A stretch of DNA of 64,000 nt. Origin: Nilaparvata lugens. Its lineage: Eukaryota > Arthropoda > Insecta > Hemiptera > Delphacidae. The translations under genes and the position numbers were made by a program. Of this stretch, positions 1-8,929 are shown one piece after another. Each line of letters begins with the position of its first letter. Within the stretch, counting starts at the first letter, position 1. The notes under the pieces were generated by a model, which was not told the origin of the DNA, did no database searches, and worked only from the letters and a program-made list of their open reading frames with translations. Where the stretch lies: positions 5,654,500 to 5,718,499 of the forward strand of contig NC_052517.1 in the NCBI RefSeq assembly GCF_014356525.2. Direction: 5' to 3'.

Positions 1-182
1 AAGAGACGCCCAGAGAGAACCGTCTAGTCTTCAAATAACTCTTCTCGGCTGAAACTCGAATTCAGTGCCAAGTTTATTATTGTTATTATTATTTGTTGTT
101 GCCGTTATAGACCGGGAAGTCGAATATGAATGGACAATAAAAATTCAAATATCTCACTGCTTCTGGCAACTATATTGCGATT
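1..182. other. left flank, no recognised feature
   Basis: AT-rich sequence with a short (TTATTG/TTATTA) stretch near 74-95. No long ORF, splice-flanked exon or known repeat end was recognised. Confidence 0.4.
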
Positions 183-770
183 GGAGAGAGAGAAAGAGAG
201 AGTGAGAGAGAGTGTGAGACATTGTTTGTGAAAGAGCATAAAAGAGAGAGAGAGAGAGAGTGAGACATTGTTTGTGAAAGAGTGAGTGAGGGTAGAGAGA
301 GAGTGAGAGAGAGGGAGTGAGTGAGAGAGCGTGTGAGAGGGTCTAAGTCGTTCCTTAGATTCGTGAAAGAGATGAAGAAGAAGAAGAAAGATAGGAAGAA
401 GAAGAGAAAGAAGAAGAAAGAAAAAGAGGATGAAGGAGGAAGAGAGGATGAAGAAGAAGCGGTAAGAAGAAAAAAGAGAAAGAGGAAGAAGAAGAAGAGA
501 GAGAGAAAGAAGAAGAAAGAGAGGAAGAAGAAGAAGAAGAAGAGGAAGGGAAAAAGGAGAAGAAAAAAATAGAATGAAGCGGATGAGGAGAAGGTGAGAA
601 AGTAGTCTTCAATGAGAAGAAGGTGAAGAGATAAGAGAAAGAGTCAGAGGAGGAGGAGAAAAAAGATGATGAGGAGAAGAAGAAGAAGAAGAAGAAGAAG
701 ACAGGGGGAAAAAGACTGCAGAAGGTAAAGAAGATGAAGAAGAAGGAGGAGAGGAGTAGACATGGAAGAA
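183..770. repeat. purine-rich microsatellite block (GA)n then (GAA/GAG)n
   Basis: Imperfect (GA)n with GAGTGA interruptions fills about 183-350. AAG/AGG/GAA-rich sequence follows to about 770. Both strands give long low-complexity open frames (Lys/Arg/Glu on plus, Ser/Phe/Leu on minus) with no domain character; they are a product of the purine bias. Confidence 0.9.
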
Positions 771-810
771 ACGAAGAAATACAGTTATAAATGGATTCCA
801 AATAGGGAAA

Positions 811-1228
811 TCTGGAAAAGATGTGGTACGGTAGTCTTAGAAAAGGAAAGGGAAAAATATAGGGAAGAAAGAAGGAATAGGGAGAAATTGATGGAGGAAG
901 TGAAGAGAAATAAAATATGAAAGAAATAAGAGATTCAAAAAGAAGTAGAATCTAAAATATTAATGGATATTATAGAGCTGAAAATACCATCCCAAATGTT
1001 CGTAAATAGGTCATAGAGCATAATTACTACATTTTGCCTGACTCTATGCCAATAATATCACATAAATCTGCCTCCAAAACCAATATCTAGGTTATTAAAT
1101 GGAAATATATTGCTTTCAGGAAGTCAAGTCAATTCAAAATGCCATATAATGCATAGATAATCCATATAATGCCATATTAAAAACTCCTCCAATGCCTTCT
1201 TGGCAAATACACTGCTATCTGTGATTGA
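811..1228. other. unassigned AT-rich stretch
   Basis: Purine-biased to about 950, then ordinary AT-rich sequence. No gene or repeat boundary was recognised. Confidence 0.35.
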
Positions 1229-1322
1229 TTCTATAGTGAAGGCCATGTTTATAATGGCAGTGAAAAAAGATAGGAGTACTGTGTTGCCGATTCTGTGCCT
1301 TGTCACTGCCTTCTGTAGAGGA
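1229..1322 (+). mobile_element. M1 MITE fragment (left end)
   Basis: Starts CTATAGTGAAGGCCATG..TATAATGGCAGTG and continues with the M1-typical block GATAGGAGTACTGTGTTGCC and TTGTCACTGCCTTCTGTAGA. It is diverged, and no right terminus is seen nearby. Confidence 0.6.
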
Positions 1323-1373
1323 TTATAAGGCTTCCTTTTTATGTCGTTGATTATGACAATTGAACAAGTTGTT

Positions 1374-1535
1374 TCCAAGATATAAGCATGTAAGTAATAA
1401 GTGGAAAATGCAACTTTCAAACCACCCTCATCCCTTCAGCACATTATGTAGGGGTTCGGATTTTTGATATGCTCACCTCCAAACTAGTCTCAAAGTCGAA
1501 AATTGTGTTCCAAACATTCCCTCCAAATTTCATTG
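1374..1535 (+). repeat. dispersed repeat, copy 1 (partner at 2923-3090)
   Basis: Shares with 2923-3090 the ordered blocks AGATATAAGC, ACTTTCAAACCACCC, a GTAGGGGT motif and GAAAATTGTGTTCCAAAC. Diverged and of unknown type. Confidence 0.6.
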
Positions 1536-1768
1536 TCAACTGATCTATTGTTGCTGAACAGAAAATTTCACTCTCAACACGAAAACTGCTGCAACAGTCG
1601 TAGGGAAGTGTGTAGAATAGTGAAAAAACTACATCAAATGGAAGATAATTTGATGCTCTATCAGCTCATAATCAGCACGGATTTTTTCATCAATCGTTCA
1701 AAAATTATAAGGCCTAAAAGATGAAAAAATTGAAGGCAGAAGTGTTTTTTCAAAAAATATTTCACCTA

Positions 1769-2003
1769 CTAGTAGGTAACCCGTGCTTCGCAAGGGTCTA
1801 TTTTAAAACTGCAAAATGAAAACTTGACGTAATAAAAAATCGAAATTTGAAAATAGGCCTACAACCATCATCGGTTAATGAAGAGTCTATATGCAAAATT
1901 TCAAATTAATCAGTTGAGTATATTTCAGACGTGATGATGCGTCAAACATAATTCCCTATTCCTTACGTGTATAAGCCAGTTCTTTCCTTTATTATAGTAT
2001 AGA
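1769..2003 (-). mobile_element. H3 Helitron-like non-autonomous element
   Basis: Read on the minus strand it begins TCTATACTATAATAAAG and ends CGGGTTACCTACTAG, followed by T. TC at the start and CTAG at the end match the 5'-TC and CTRR-3' rule for Helitrons. It is 235 bp with no coding capacity. Related copies lie at 17774-17990 and 40066-40300. The base 5' of TC is T rather than the usual A. Confidence 0.65.
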
Positions 2004-2430
2004 AAACTGAAGAATACATAATACTTGGAAACCTCACAGAATCATATTGATTTTTCCAATACATCATTGAATTTTAGTTCGATTAGGATCCTCCTCAATT
2101 TGAATCAGGCAGCCTTTTGTTTTCCCAATTCCAAACAAAATACCTAAAATACTCGTTTCACTGGGAATTCGTGTCTGATAGTACATTATAAATGAAGAAT
2201 ATAAATTATTTCTTATTTATTGTGATCTATTCATGTTTTTCTATGAAATTCATTATAGGCCTACAGCATGAAGACTATGTCCAATTCATTTGTACTGGTG
2301 GCAAAATTTTACATTAAAAATAATTATTTGATAAAATCCAAGTTCAATAGTAATGAAAACAAATTCCTTCAAAAAATAATTGATAATAATACGTTTCGAG
2401 GGAAAAAATTAAGAACAAAAAAATGGGAAG
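2004..2430. other. unassigned AT-rich stretch
   Basis: No exon, tandem structure or repeat end was recognised. Short ORFs here have no distinctive composition. Confidence 0.35.
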
Positions 2431-2431
2431 C

Positions 2432-2502
2432 CTCGGGGGATCCGAACCGAGGAACCATCGCTCCATAAGCAGGCCTTTTACCGCTGCGCTACATAGACGT
2501 AC
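2432..2502 (-). repeat. tRNA-like sequence (SINE head or tRNA pseudogene)
   Basis: On the minus strand there is a good polymerase III A box, TAGCGCAGCGG, and 40-45 bases later a B-box-like GGTTCGGATCC. A T-arm-like CCTCGG..CCGAGG pairing surrounds the latter. The predicted acceptor ends do not pair, so a working tRNA is unlikely; a tRNA-derived SINE head fits better. Confidence 0.55.
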
Positions 2503-2507
2503 GTAAA

Positions 2508-2922
2508 TGGTAGTCTTATAACCTGCTCATAAAAATACACACATTGGGCTATGAAACTTCATGTAGCCTACGGTAGCATAGATGAATTTGAACATTAATT
2601 CTGAAAAATCTAGAAGGAAAATTGAAATTTGGGCTTCCAGGTGCACGAGATTGATATTTTTAGAATCTATGTTCAAAATTTGGAGATCTAAATCATTCCC
2701 GTTTTTCCGGTATGCAATCCACAAGTTGACATGTTAATTGTTTTGATGCGAACAAATGAACACATGAACAAACACAACCCTACTCTCTCTTTTTATATAG
2801 ACAAGAGCGGATATATAAGAAACTATGAGAGATATGGAGAAAAAGTAGAGGACAAAACTTGTTGGTAATTTTGTAAGCTTCAATTTTGCACAGAACACAA
2901 ATGTTCATAAGATGCACAGTTT
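2508..2922. other. unassigned stretch between repeats
   Basis: AT-rich, with no recognised gene or repeat boundary. The last ~100 bases may be an upstream continuation of the dispersed repeat at 2923-3090. Confidence 0.3.
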
Positions 2923-3090
2923 CCGAGATATAAGCGAAAAATGAAAAAAATTGTACTTTCAAACCACCCCAACCCCTTTAGCACAGAGGGTAGGGGTGAG
3001 GACTTTTGACATGTTTATCCTCTTACTATCCTTAAAAGAGTTGTGGAGTTGAAAATTGTGTTCCAAACTTTTCCCTCTATGCCTTTAATC
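2923..3090 (+). repeat. dispersed repeat, copy 2 (partner at 1374-1535)
   Basis: Same ordered blocks as the first copy: AGATATAAGC, ACTTTCAAACCACCC, GGGTAGGGGTGAGG and GAAAATTGTGTTCCAAAC. The copies are in direct orientation about 1.55 kb apart. Confidence 0.6.
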
Positions 3091-3109
3091 AAGCATTCGT
3101 TGTCTGGAC

Positions 3110-3660
3110 TACTAGTGAACTTTTCGGAAAATTAGATGAATCTAAAAAAATCCCCGAGTACTTATCTTTAGTCCAAGTGGGTGAATTTCCTCAATTTTTT
3201 CTATAACAAATTTCACATTAATTAATTTTACTTGAATACCAAGCGTAGTGAACCATTCAAAAAATTAAGTTGAATTCAACAAAATTCCCAAGTCACTGAT
3301 CAACAGTCCAAGTGGTAAAATTTATTCAGTTTTTCTTAAATAATTCATTATATTTTTTAAAATAAATAATTATGTGAAACTGTCTCTGATCAATGAACTT
3401 TCTCTGATCGTAGTGAACCTTTCAAACAATTAAGTTGAATCCAACAGAATTCCCAAGACAATGATCGATGGTCCAAGTTGTAAAATTCCTTCAATTTTTT
3501 ATAAAATAATTTATTATTTTTTTTCAAAATGGATTATTTTGTGAAACTTTCTCTGATCAATCAATAGTCCAAGTAAAAATTTCTTCAACTTTTTCTATAA
3601 CATTAATAATTTTTTAGACTTTTTTTGTGTGGAAATAGATTAATTTGTGAAATTTTCTCC
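3110..3660. repeat. degenerate tandem repeat next to an exon donor
   Basis: Three to four diverged units of roughly 140-175 bp. Each holds a version of GTCCAAGT, CTTCAATTTTT, a T-rich run and TTTGTGAAA followed by CTCTGATC or CTCCACTC. On the minus strand the array fills the intron right after the donor at 3666. Confidence 0.6.
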
Positions 3661-3666
3661 ACTCAC

Positions 3667-3846
3667 CAAATCAATGGTGACGACCAAATCGTACTGCTGA
3701 TGTCGTTTCTTCTTGTCATTCTTCTTTGCGGCGGCTGTCTTAGCTGGAGGGGCCGCCTGGGGGGGCGTCTGTCTGGCAGGGGTCAACACCTCCTTGTTGT
3801 CCTTAGGGGTCGACACTTGTTTGCCCGGCTGTGAACCTGTCTTCAC
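3667..3846 (-). CDS. internal coding exon, Lys/Pro/Ala-rich, of an unidentified protein
   Basis: On the minus strand a TTTCTTGCAG acceptor is followed by 180 open bases and the donor GTGAGT. The exon is 60 codons long and phase 0 at both ends. It starts VKTGSQPGKQ, has a Pro/Ala-rich middle (TPPQAAPPAKTAAA), then a basic patch KKNDKKKRHQQ, and ends YDLVVTIDL. This looks like a disordered, basic region leading into a short hydrophobic beta-like stretch. GC content is well above its surroundings. The exon at 5989-6276 lies upstream in the gene and joins it in frame. I do not recognise the protein. The basic patch followed by LVVTIDL faintly recalls AF4/FMR2-type (Lilliputian) proteins, but that is memory only. 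Further exons should lie below coordinate 1. Confidence 0.75.
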
Positions 3847-3849
3847 CTG

Positions 3850-4160
3850 CAAGAAACATGTTTTTGAGATGATTTTGTTTTGTTTTGTGTGTGATTATTG
3901 TTGAGGAGAATTAAAAAATAGAAAATACTACAACAGAGGTATAGTGTAGTCTACAGATGTGGAAATTACTGAGATATTGCAATAATACAGTTATAATTTA
4001 CTTAAATAAAATAATTTTTCCTGCTGATAAAACAAGGTTATTGTCAAATTTCACTAGAAATGTATCAAAACTTTGAAACAAAAGTGTTGACGCCGTTTGA
4101 ATTCAATGGAGTTTGGCACCTGAGTAGTAAGGTTCAATCTTCCCCGTCTTCTGGCGCACT
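3850..4160. other. intronic stretch, nothing recognised
   Basis: Part of the 2142-bp minus-strand intron between the exons at 3667-3846 and 5989-6276. No repeat ends seen. Confidence 0.4.
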
Positions 4161-4416
4161 CTAGAGCATAATTGTTCAATTGTTTGGTTTGTAGTTTTTA
4201 GTTCAGTCGCTTCGAAAAGCTGCCTCCATTGACTCGTTCGACTCGTTTGTTGATTTGTTTGTATTTCCATCGTAAATTATTAATTTTAATTCTGTGTCTC
4301 CGATCGTAGGGAGTAATAATTGGTTTTAAGGTACATGTGAGAATTTGAGTATTTTTTATATATTGAAAGTAGTAGTGAATTAATACCTAGTAAAATTGAG
4401 AAGCAGAATTCCATAC

Positions 4417-4683
4417 ATGATTCAACAACTCTCTGCAGTGCCTGGCTACATCATAAATCATCAGAGTCAAGTGATCTTATTTACATTTCTCTTTTCCTTA
4501 ATTCTTTCCTTCACCCTTTTACCACCCAAACCTATAGGTAAAAATCACTCTGACTTACAGCGTAGATCATCAGCCGGGGTAAGTTTCAATAATAGAGTTT
4601 TTCATTGCATCATGAATGGATTCATTAGTATTTTTCTGCCAGAGTATATTGAATATAGAGCAGACAAAGAACGGAAAAAGTAG
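4417..4683 (+). CDS. possible small ORF or first exon with one membrane segment, antisense within an intron
   Basis: An 88-codon ORF starting MIQQLSAVPG. A hydrophobic run (residues about 22-40, VILFTFLFSLILSFTLLP) could be a signal anchor, followed by a polar stretch with RRSS. A donor-like GGGGTAAGT at 4576-4583 would end a shorter coding exon after about 54 codons. About 210 bases upstream, TCAGTC at 4203-4208 matches the arthropod initiator consensus. There is no homologue I recognise, no stop-preceding acceptor and no conserved partner exon. It may be chance; in its favour are the initiator, the membrane segment and a non-repetitive setting. Confidence 0.25.
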   Translation: MIQQLSAVPGYIINHQSQVILFTFLFSLILSFTLLPPKPIGKNHSDLQRRSSAGVSFNNRVFHCIMNGFISIFLPEYIEYRADKERKK

Positions 4684-4781
4684 AACAGATTGACAACAAA
4701 CAGAGGGCATTAAATCGATTAAAATTATAGTCCACTTAATCAGAAATTTGTATAACTAAAAAGTTTTAAACTTGTTTTCTT

Positions 4782-5496
4782 ATTATGGAGAGATTTCACA
4801 ACATCACCATCAATTCTACTAATTTCATCAAATGCTAATGAATTAATTATTATCATTGAACGAAAATCGAAATTAAATGTTGTAATTTACCCCGAAGACC
4901 ACACAAGTCTTTGAGTCTTCTAGGTGAATTACAGTAATTGATTTTTATTTTCGTTCAATAATAATAATTATTAATTCATTAGCATTTAATGAATTAGCAA
5001 AATGCTAATGAATTAATAATAATTATTGAACGAAAATCCAAATTAAATGCTGTAATTCACACCGAAGACTACCCAAGTCTTCGAGTTTTCTGGGTGAATT
5101 ACAGCAATTGAAAAAAAAATACTATAATCATAATACAATATTATGACATTGGAGGAAAAACTAGGCTGAGCCTGTACTATTTCTCTCCAAAAATTTTGAT
5201 AAAATGTTAATGTTGTCCAAAAGATAAGGTTATGAAATAATACACTGCTTCGTTACTTGATTTTCGGTCCAGGAATGATGATTTAAAATTTTGAATTTTG
5301 AAGGTTGATTTTATACTCTAAATGAATCACAGAATGTATCACAATAAATTAAAAACTTCAGAAATATTGCACTTATTTAAAAAATTGTAATACAAAATCA
5401 AAATTAATTTGGATTTTCATTTAATAATAATTATTAATTCATTAGCATTTGATGAAATTAGTAGAATTGATGGTGATTTTGTGAAATCACTCCATA
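4782..5496. repeat. nested foldback repeat cluster
   Basis: Outer arms (4782-4860 and 5404-5496) are inverted copies sharing CATCAATTCTACTAATTTCATC and AATGCTAATGAATTAAT. Inside, 4840-4985 is a second inverted repeat with AATTTACC/GGTGAATTA around a loop with CTTCGG-like motifs, and 4990-5110 is a related copy. A block at 5119-5404 recurs at 45508-45790. The CCGAAGAC..AATTACAGCATTT motifs also match the tail of the tRNA-derived SINE at 31575-31795. Confidence 0.7.
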
Positions 5497-5988
5497 ATTT
5501 CATGCATGACATCAAGCTGGTAAACAGCTGTTTGCAGAACAAACAAACATATGATTCTCGTTACAGTAGAGAATGCTGTATTTGAAACCATATGTTTTCT
5601 TTACAGTCGAGTATGTTTCCTAGTTCTGGAATAGGAATGGCAAAACTGCTACAAAAAACCACCTTCAGCGCTCCAGGTGGGAGTTTTGTCAACTTCTACA
5701 AAATTCCTGATTCGGAATTTGTAAACTAGGTTATGTTTATAGAATGCATGTAGTATGATTCTTCAGCAAAAGCAGGTAGGTATGTTTTCTATTTCTCAAT
5801 TATTCTTCTTTGGATTATTATGACAAAAAAATAGTGTATGTTACTTGGACGTGAACTTCTTTTGCAGTGCTCCAATGAAATTCTAATCTCAGCTAATGCC
5901 TTGACTAGAAACATCATCCTCGCCTGCAAAAGGCCCCTTCCCGTCCATGTGACCTAATATACTATTTGATTAACTCTCTATAATTCAC
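5497..5988. other. intronic stretch, nothing recognised
   Basis: Lies just downstream of the exon donor at 5988 on the minus strand. Contains a short inverted CAGCTGTTTGCAGAACAAAC-like stretch but no clear element. Confidence 0.35.
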
Positions 5989-6276
5989 CTGTCCCTTCTG
6001 AGCAGACGGCGGCTTCTTAACGGGAGTCAACGATCCGGTGGAATGACCTCCAGTCGAGTGATGAGAATGCGACCGGCTGACCCGCACTGGCTGATCCACA
6101 TGGTGGGCGTGGCTACGATGATGGTGGGCGTGGCCCGGATGGTGAGTGGGCGTGGCCGGATGTACTTGGCTGCCCAGGTGGGCGTGACCGTGAGCTAGCC
6201 CCGCCCCCGATTTTGCCTGGTTGGCAGCGCCTTTCTGGTTGACATGGCCGGTGCCGTCGACTGGTTTGTTGCGGGC
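5989..6276 (-). CDS. internal coding exon, His-rich, of an unidentified protein
   Basis: On the minus strand a pyrimidine-rich acceptor (TTCTATTCTGCCCCTCAG) precedes 288 open bases ending at GTGAAT. It is 96 codons, phase 0 at both ends, starting ARNKPVDGTGHVNQKG and ending KKPPSAQKGQ. The middle is strongly His-rich, with Ala/His/Gly/Ser runs such as LAHGHAHLG, HHPGHAHHHRSHAHH and SRSHSHHSTGGHSTG. No catalytic motif is visible. His-rich low-complexity tracts occur in nuclear regulators and metal-binding proteins; which applies is unknown. High GC and intact splice sites separate it from the AT-rich surroundings. It splices in frame to the exon at 3667-3846. Upstream sequence soon enters the assembly gap, so a neighbouring exon may be missing. 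Confidence 0.75.
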
Positions 6277-6400
6277 CTGAGGGGCAGAATAGAACACAAA
6301 AATTAGAAGATGCAATGTAATTATATCAAATCACTGAATTATTAGTATCAATATTTATTTTATCACAAGCAACACAGTATTGAAAACATGAAAGAAATGA

Positions 6401-6500
6401 NNNNNNNNNNNNNNNNNNNNNNNNNNNNNNNNNNNNNNNNNNNNNNNNNNNNNNNNNNNNNNNNNNNNNNNNNNNNNNNNNNNNNNNNNNNNNNNNNNNN
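6401..6500. other. assembly gap (100 N)
   Basis: Exactly 100 N, the usual placeholder for a scaffold gap of unknown size. The true distance between flanks cannot be read here. Confidence 0.99.
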
Positions 6501-7015
6501 CTTGCCTTTCAACGAACATGAGCATAATTATGTTTTATAATGTTAAAAATCAGCTGTCAATCATTCGCCGTACCGTACTCCGAACCATTCGCCGTGCCGC
6601 TTGTTCTAACTGCTCGCCTCACCTCACTCCGAACTTTTCAGCCAATCAGAGCCCTCGATTATAATTCGCCGTGATTGCCTGAATAATGTATGTGTGTTTG
6701 AATGGCGGGGGGCAGCTGTGTGGTGTGTGGCTGTGTGGCACTGTGCTGTCGCTGTCCTTGGTTATAATATATAATGTAGCGCGTTGTGCTGGTTGCACCT
6801 CTGCTCACTATAGCAGCCACACGCAGTCACTGTTACCAACTTAATTTCGATTTTGCTGCACTGGTGCTCCATATAACCTACTAACTAAATGCGTTGTCAT
6901 GCTGCAATCTGGAGTACTCCAAGTACTCACTTTGCGCACTAGTGCGGAAAAGTGATTCTTTGCAGCTGCAATCAGTGCACAAATGGTCACTTTTCAGGGT
7001 ATCTGTAGGAAAAGC
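6501..7015. other. GC-richer unassigned stretch
   Basis: Contains repeated CCGTACCGTACTCCGAACCATTC-like motifs, a GTGTGGCTGTGTGG run, and near 6930-6990 palindromic pieces around TTTGCGCACTAGTGCGGAAA. Possibly promoter-like or MITE-derived; there is no supporting ORF. Confidence 0.3.
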
Positions 7016-7017
7016 CA

Positions 7018-7081
7018 ATTTTCTGACTCCAGCTGTTTAAAGTCTAGAACTTAGCTAAATCCCGAGCTCGGAAACCGGCCC
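7018..7081 (+). repeat. solo terminal repeat of the 8278-8616 MITE family
   Basis: Carries the 60-base end TTTTCTGACTCCAGCTGTTT..CCCGAGCTCGGAAACCGG found twice, inverted, at 8278-8616. No partner arm adjoins. Confidence 0.7.
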
Positions 7082-7258
7082 CAATTGTTACAAAACCATA
7101 GTCTCAAAACAAAGCAGAAGAAATATACGTTCAAATCATGATACAGAATGCAAAATTTAAATTAGAGTTATAGTGAAAATTTATCAGTCTACAACAATAC
7201 TTAATGCATTCTCATAAATTCGCTAAATCAAAAAATGCTCGAAGAAGTATGTTTCTAA

Positions 7259-7625
7259 GTGCCGGTTGCACAAAAGCTGATTAAATTTTTTTTTGTGTAG
7301 TTGAGAAGTTGATATTGTGGTAATTATTCATATTGAATGAAAAAGACTAAGAAATTGTCAAAAAAACCACTGATTTATTGATAATTAGAAAGACCGGTTT
7401 CGGTTATTACACCATTGTCAATCTCTGATAAACTCTATAAATCAATAAATCAGTGGCTTTTTGACAATTTCTTAGTCTTTTTCATTCAAGCTGGTTAAAT
7501 TCTAACCATGATTAATCCCACGAGAACCAATCAGAAAAGCTGTCTTATCAAAAAGGCCTTCTCTGATTGGTTCTCGTAAATTTTATCATGGTTGAAATTT
7601 AACCTGCATTTGTGCAACCGGGATT
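7259..7625. mobile_element. V-type foldback MITE with a second palindrome nested in it
   Basis: Terminal inverted repeats GCCGGTTGCACAAAAGC and the complement of TTTGTGCAACCGGGA. The interior around 7500-7600 is itself palindromic (GAACCAATCAGA..TCTGATTGGTTC). At 7290-7487 a different palindrome is inserted, with 49-bp arms containing AAAAGACTAAGAAATTGTCA. The host motif AGCTGATTAAAT / AGCTGGTTAAAT appears on both sides, which looks like a target duplication. Half of the inner palindrome recurs at 54128-54267. Confidence 0.75.
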
Positions 7626-8145
7626 TAAATATTATCTAAGAACACTACGATAAACTTGCTGAAATATGAATGAGAAAGATCATAATTCCTTGGATTTTCG
7701 CAATAATGCTTTATGAAAGCAAAATCTGTGAACTAATTGAAAAAATATCATCAGAATAATATTCATAGATGAATAATATTAGTAATGCAGCAGGCATAAA
7801 TGTGTAGAAATTTTCTAAATAATTTTATTGGCAAACTTTTTTTGATCTACGTGAAAATTGTTCTCAAGCTCAGCTTTATTTTCTAACTAATAATATTTTG
7901 CAATCATTTCTATAGAATATTTTACAAAATTCTCTATTTTCAATGTGTCTACAAAAAATACTATTACACGATTATGCTATTTGTCCAAATTTGCGATTGA
8001 TTATCTAGTTTGTGAAAGTTCTACAAAGTCCTCTAATTTTTGTAATTTCTCTACAATAGTTTGCAAAGTATTTGGCGGAGATATTTGAATATTACTCTAA
8101 AATCAGCAGAGATACGTGTAAAGGAGACTACTTGCAATGAGCTCG
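7626..8145. other. unassigned AT-rich stretch
   Basis: No exon recognised. Parts (AGAAATTTTCTAAATAA, TTTTGCAATCATTTCTA) resemble 8760-8830, suggesting an older and larger duplication around the MITE at 8278-8616. Confidence 0.35.
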
Positions 8146-8277
8146 CTAAGAAATTTGCAAACAAAAAAGTTGGGAAAAATTAAAAGAAGTTGCAGTTTTG
8201 CTTCTAAAAAAATTGCAATTTTATTACTAAGGAATTTGAAAAATCATGATCAGAAAATCAATATGAAAAAATGTAAG
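8146..8277 (+). repeat. 132-bp direct repeat, left copy
   Basis: From CTAAGAAATTTGCAAAC to AAAAATGTAAG; repeated with about 85-90 percent identity by eye at 8616-8747. The two copies bracket the MITE at 8278-8616. Confidence 0.8.
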
Positions 8278-8616
8278 GACCGGTTTCCGAGCTCGGAATT
8301 TCTCTAAGTTCTAGACTTTAAACAGCTGGAGTCAGAAAATTGGCATCCGAAATGGGGCGTAGTCGCAGTTTTTATGATAATCTTTATTTTCTCATTTCTA
8401 TAATTGGAAACGTTTTTCCTTGACGAAGTGAAACATTCCTAAATAATTCAAAATAGCTGAAACTTTACACTATTTTCTCTTTATTTTATTTTGTGTTCAA
8501 TTTTATAGTTTTTCGAAGTTTAATTTAAACGTGGACGGCGACTAAGTCCCGTTTTTCTGACTCCAGCTGTTTAAAGTCTAGAACTTAGCTTAAATCCCGA
8601 GCTCGGAAACCGGCAC
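8278..8616. mobile_element. MITE with ~65-bp terminal inverted repeats
   Basis: Both ends read CCGGTTTCCGAGCTCGG inwards, then TTCTAGACTTTAAACAGCTG. The interior holds a further inverted pair GGCGTAGTCGC / GCGACTAAGTCC. No ORF. It sits between direct 132-bp repeats. Confidence 0.8.
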
Positions 8617-8747
8617 TAAGAAATTTGCAAACAAAAATGTTGGAAAAAATCAAAGAGGTTGCAGTTTTGCTTCTAAAAAATGTAGCAATTGCATTACTAA
8701 GGAACTTGAAAAATCATCATCAAAAAATTAATATGGAAAAATGTAAG
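8616..8747 (+). repeat. 132-bp direct repeat, right copy
   Basis: Second copy of 8146-8277, same start and end motifs, with scattered substitutions and small indels. Confidence 0.8.
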
Positions 8748-8929
8748 TCTGCTATATCAAAATGTTAAAATTTTCTAAATAAAATGTATTTGATTGTTTT
8801 TCTAATCAGTTTTGCAGTCATTTATCTACTTTTGCGTTTCATTTTGCACAATTCACATCAGTCTGTCTCTTTTTACCTGGCTCAGACTTCGTAAACTGTT
8901 AGAGCTTCCACTCCTCGCCTAGAAAGAGA

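Noticed and set aside
1124..1420. 98-codon minus-strand frame
   Set aside because: It overlaps an M1 fragment and a dispersed repeat, with no splice-flanked structure.
2432..2502. Functional tRNA gene
   Set aside because: A and B boxes are present, but acceptor-stem pairing is missing and the T-loop departs from consensus; a SINE head is more likely.
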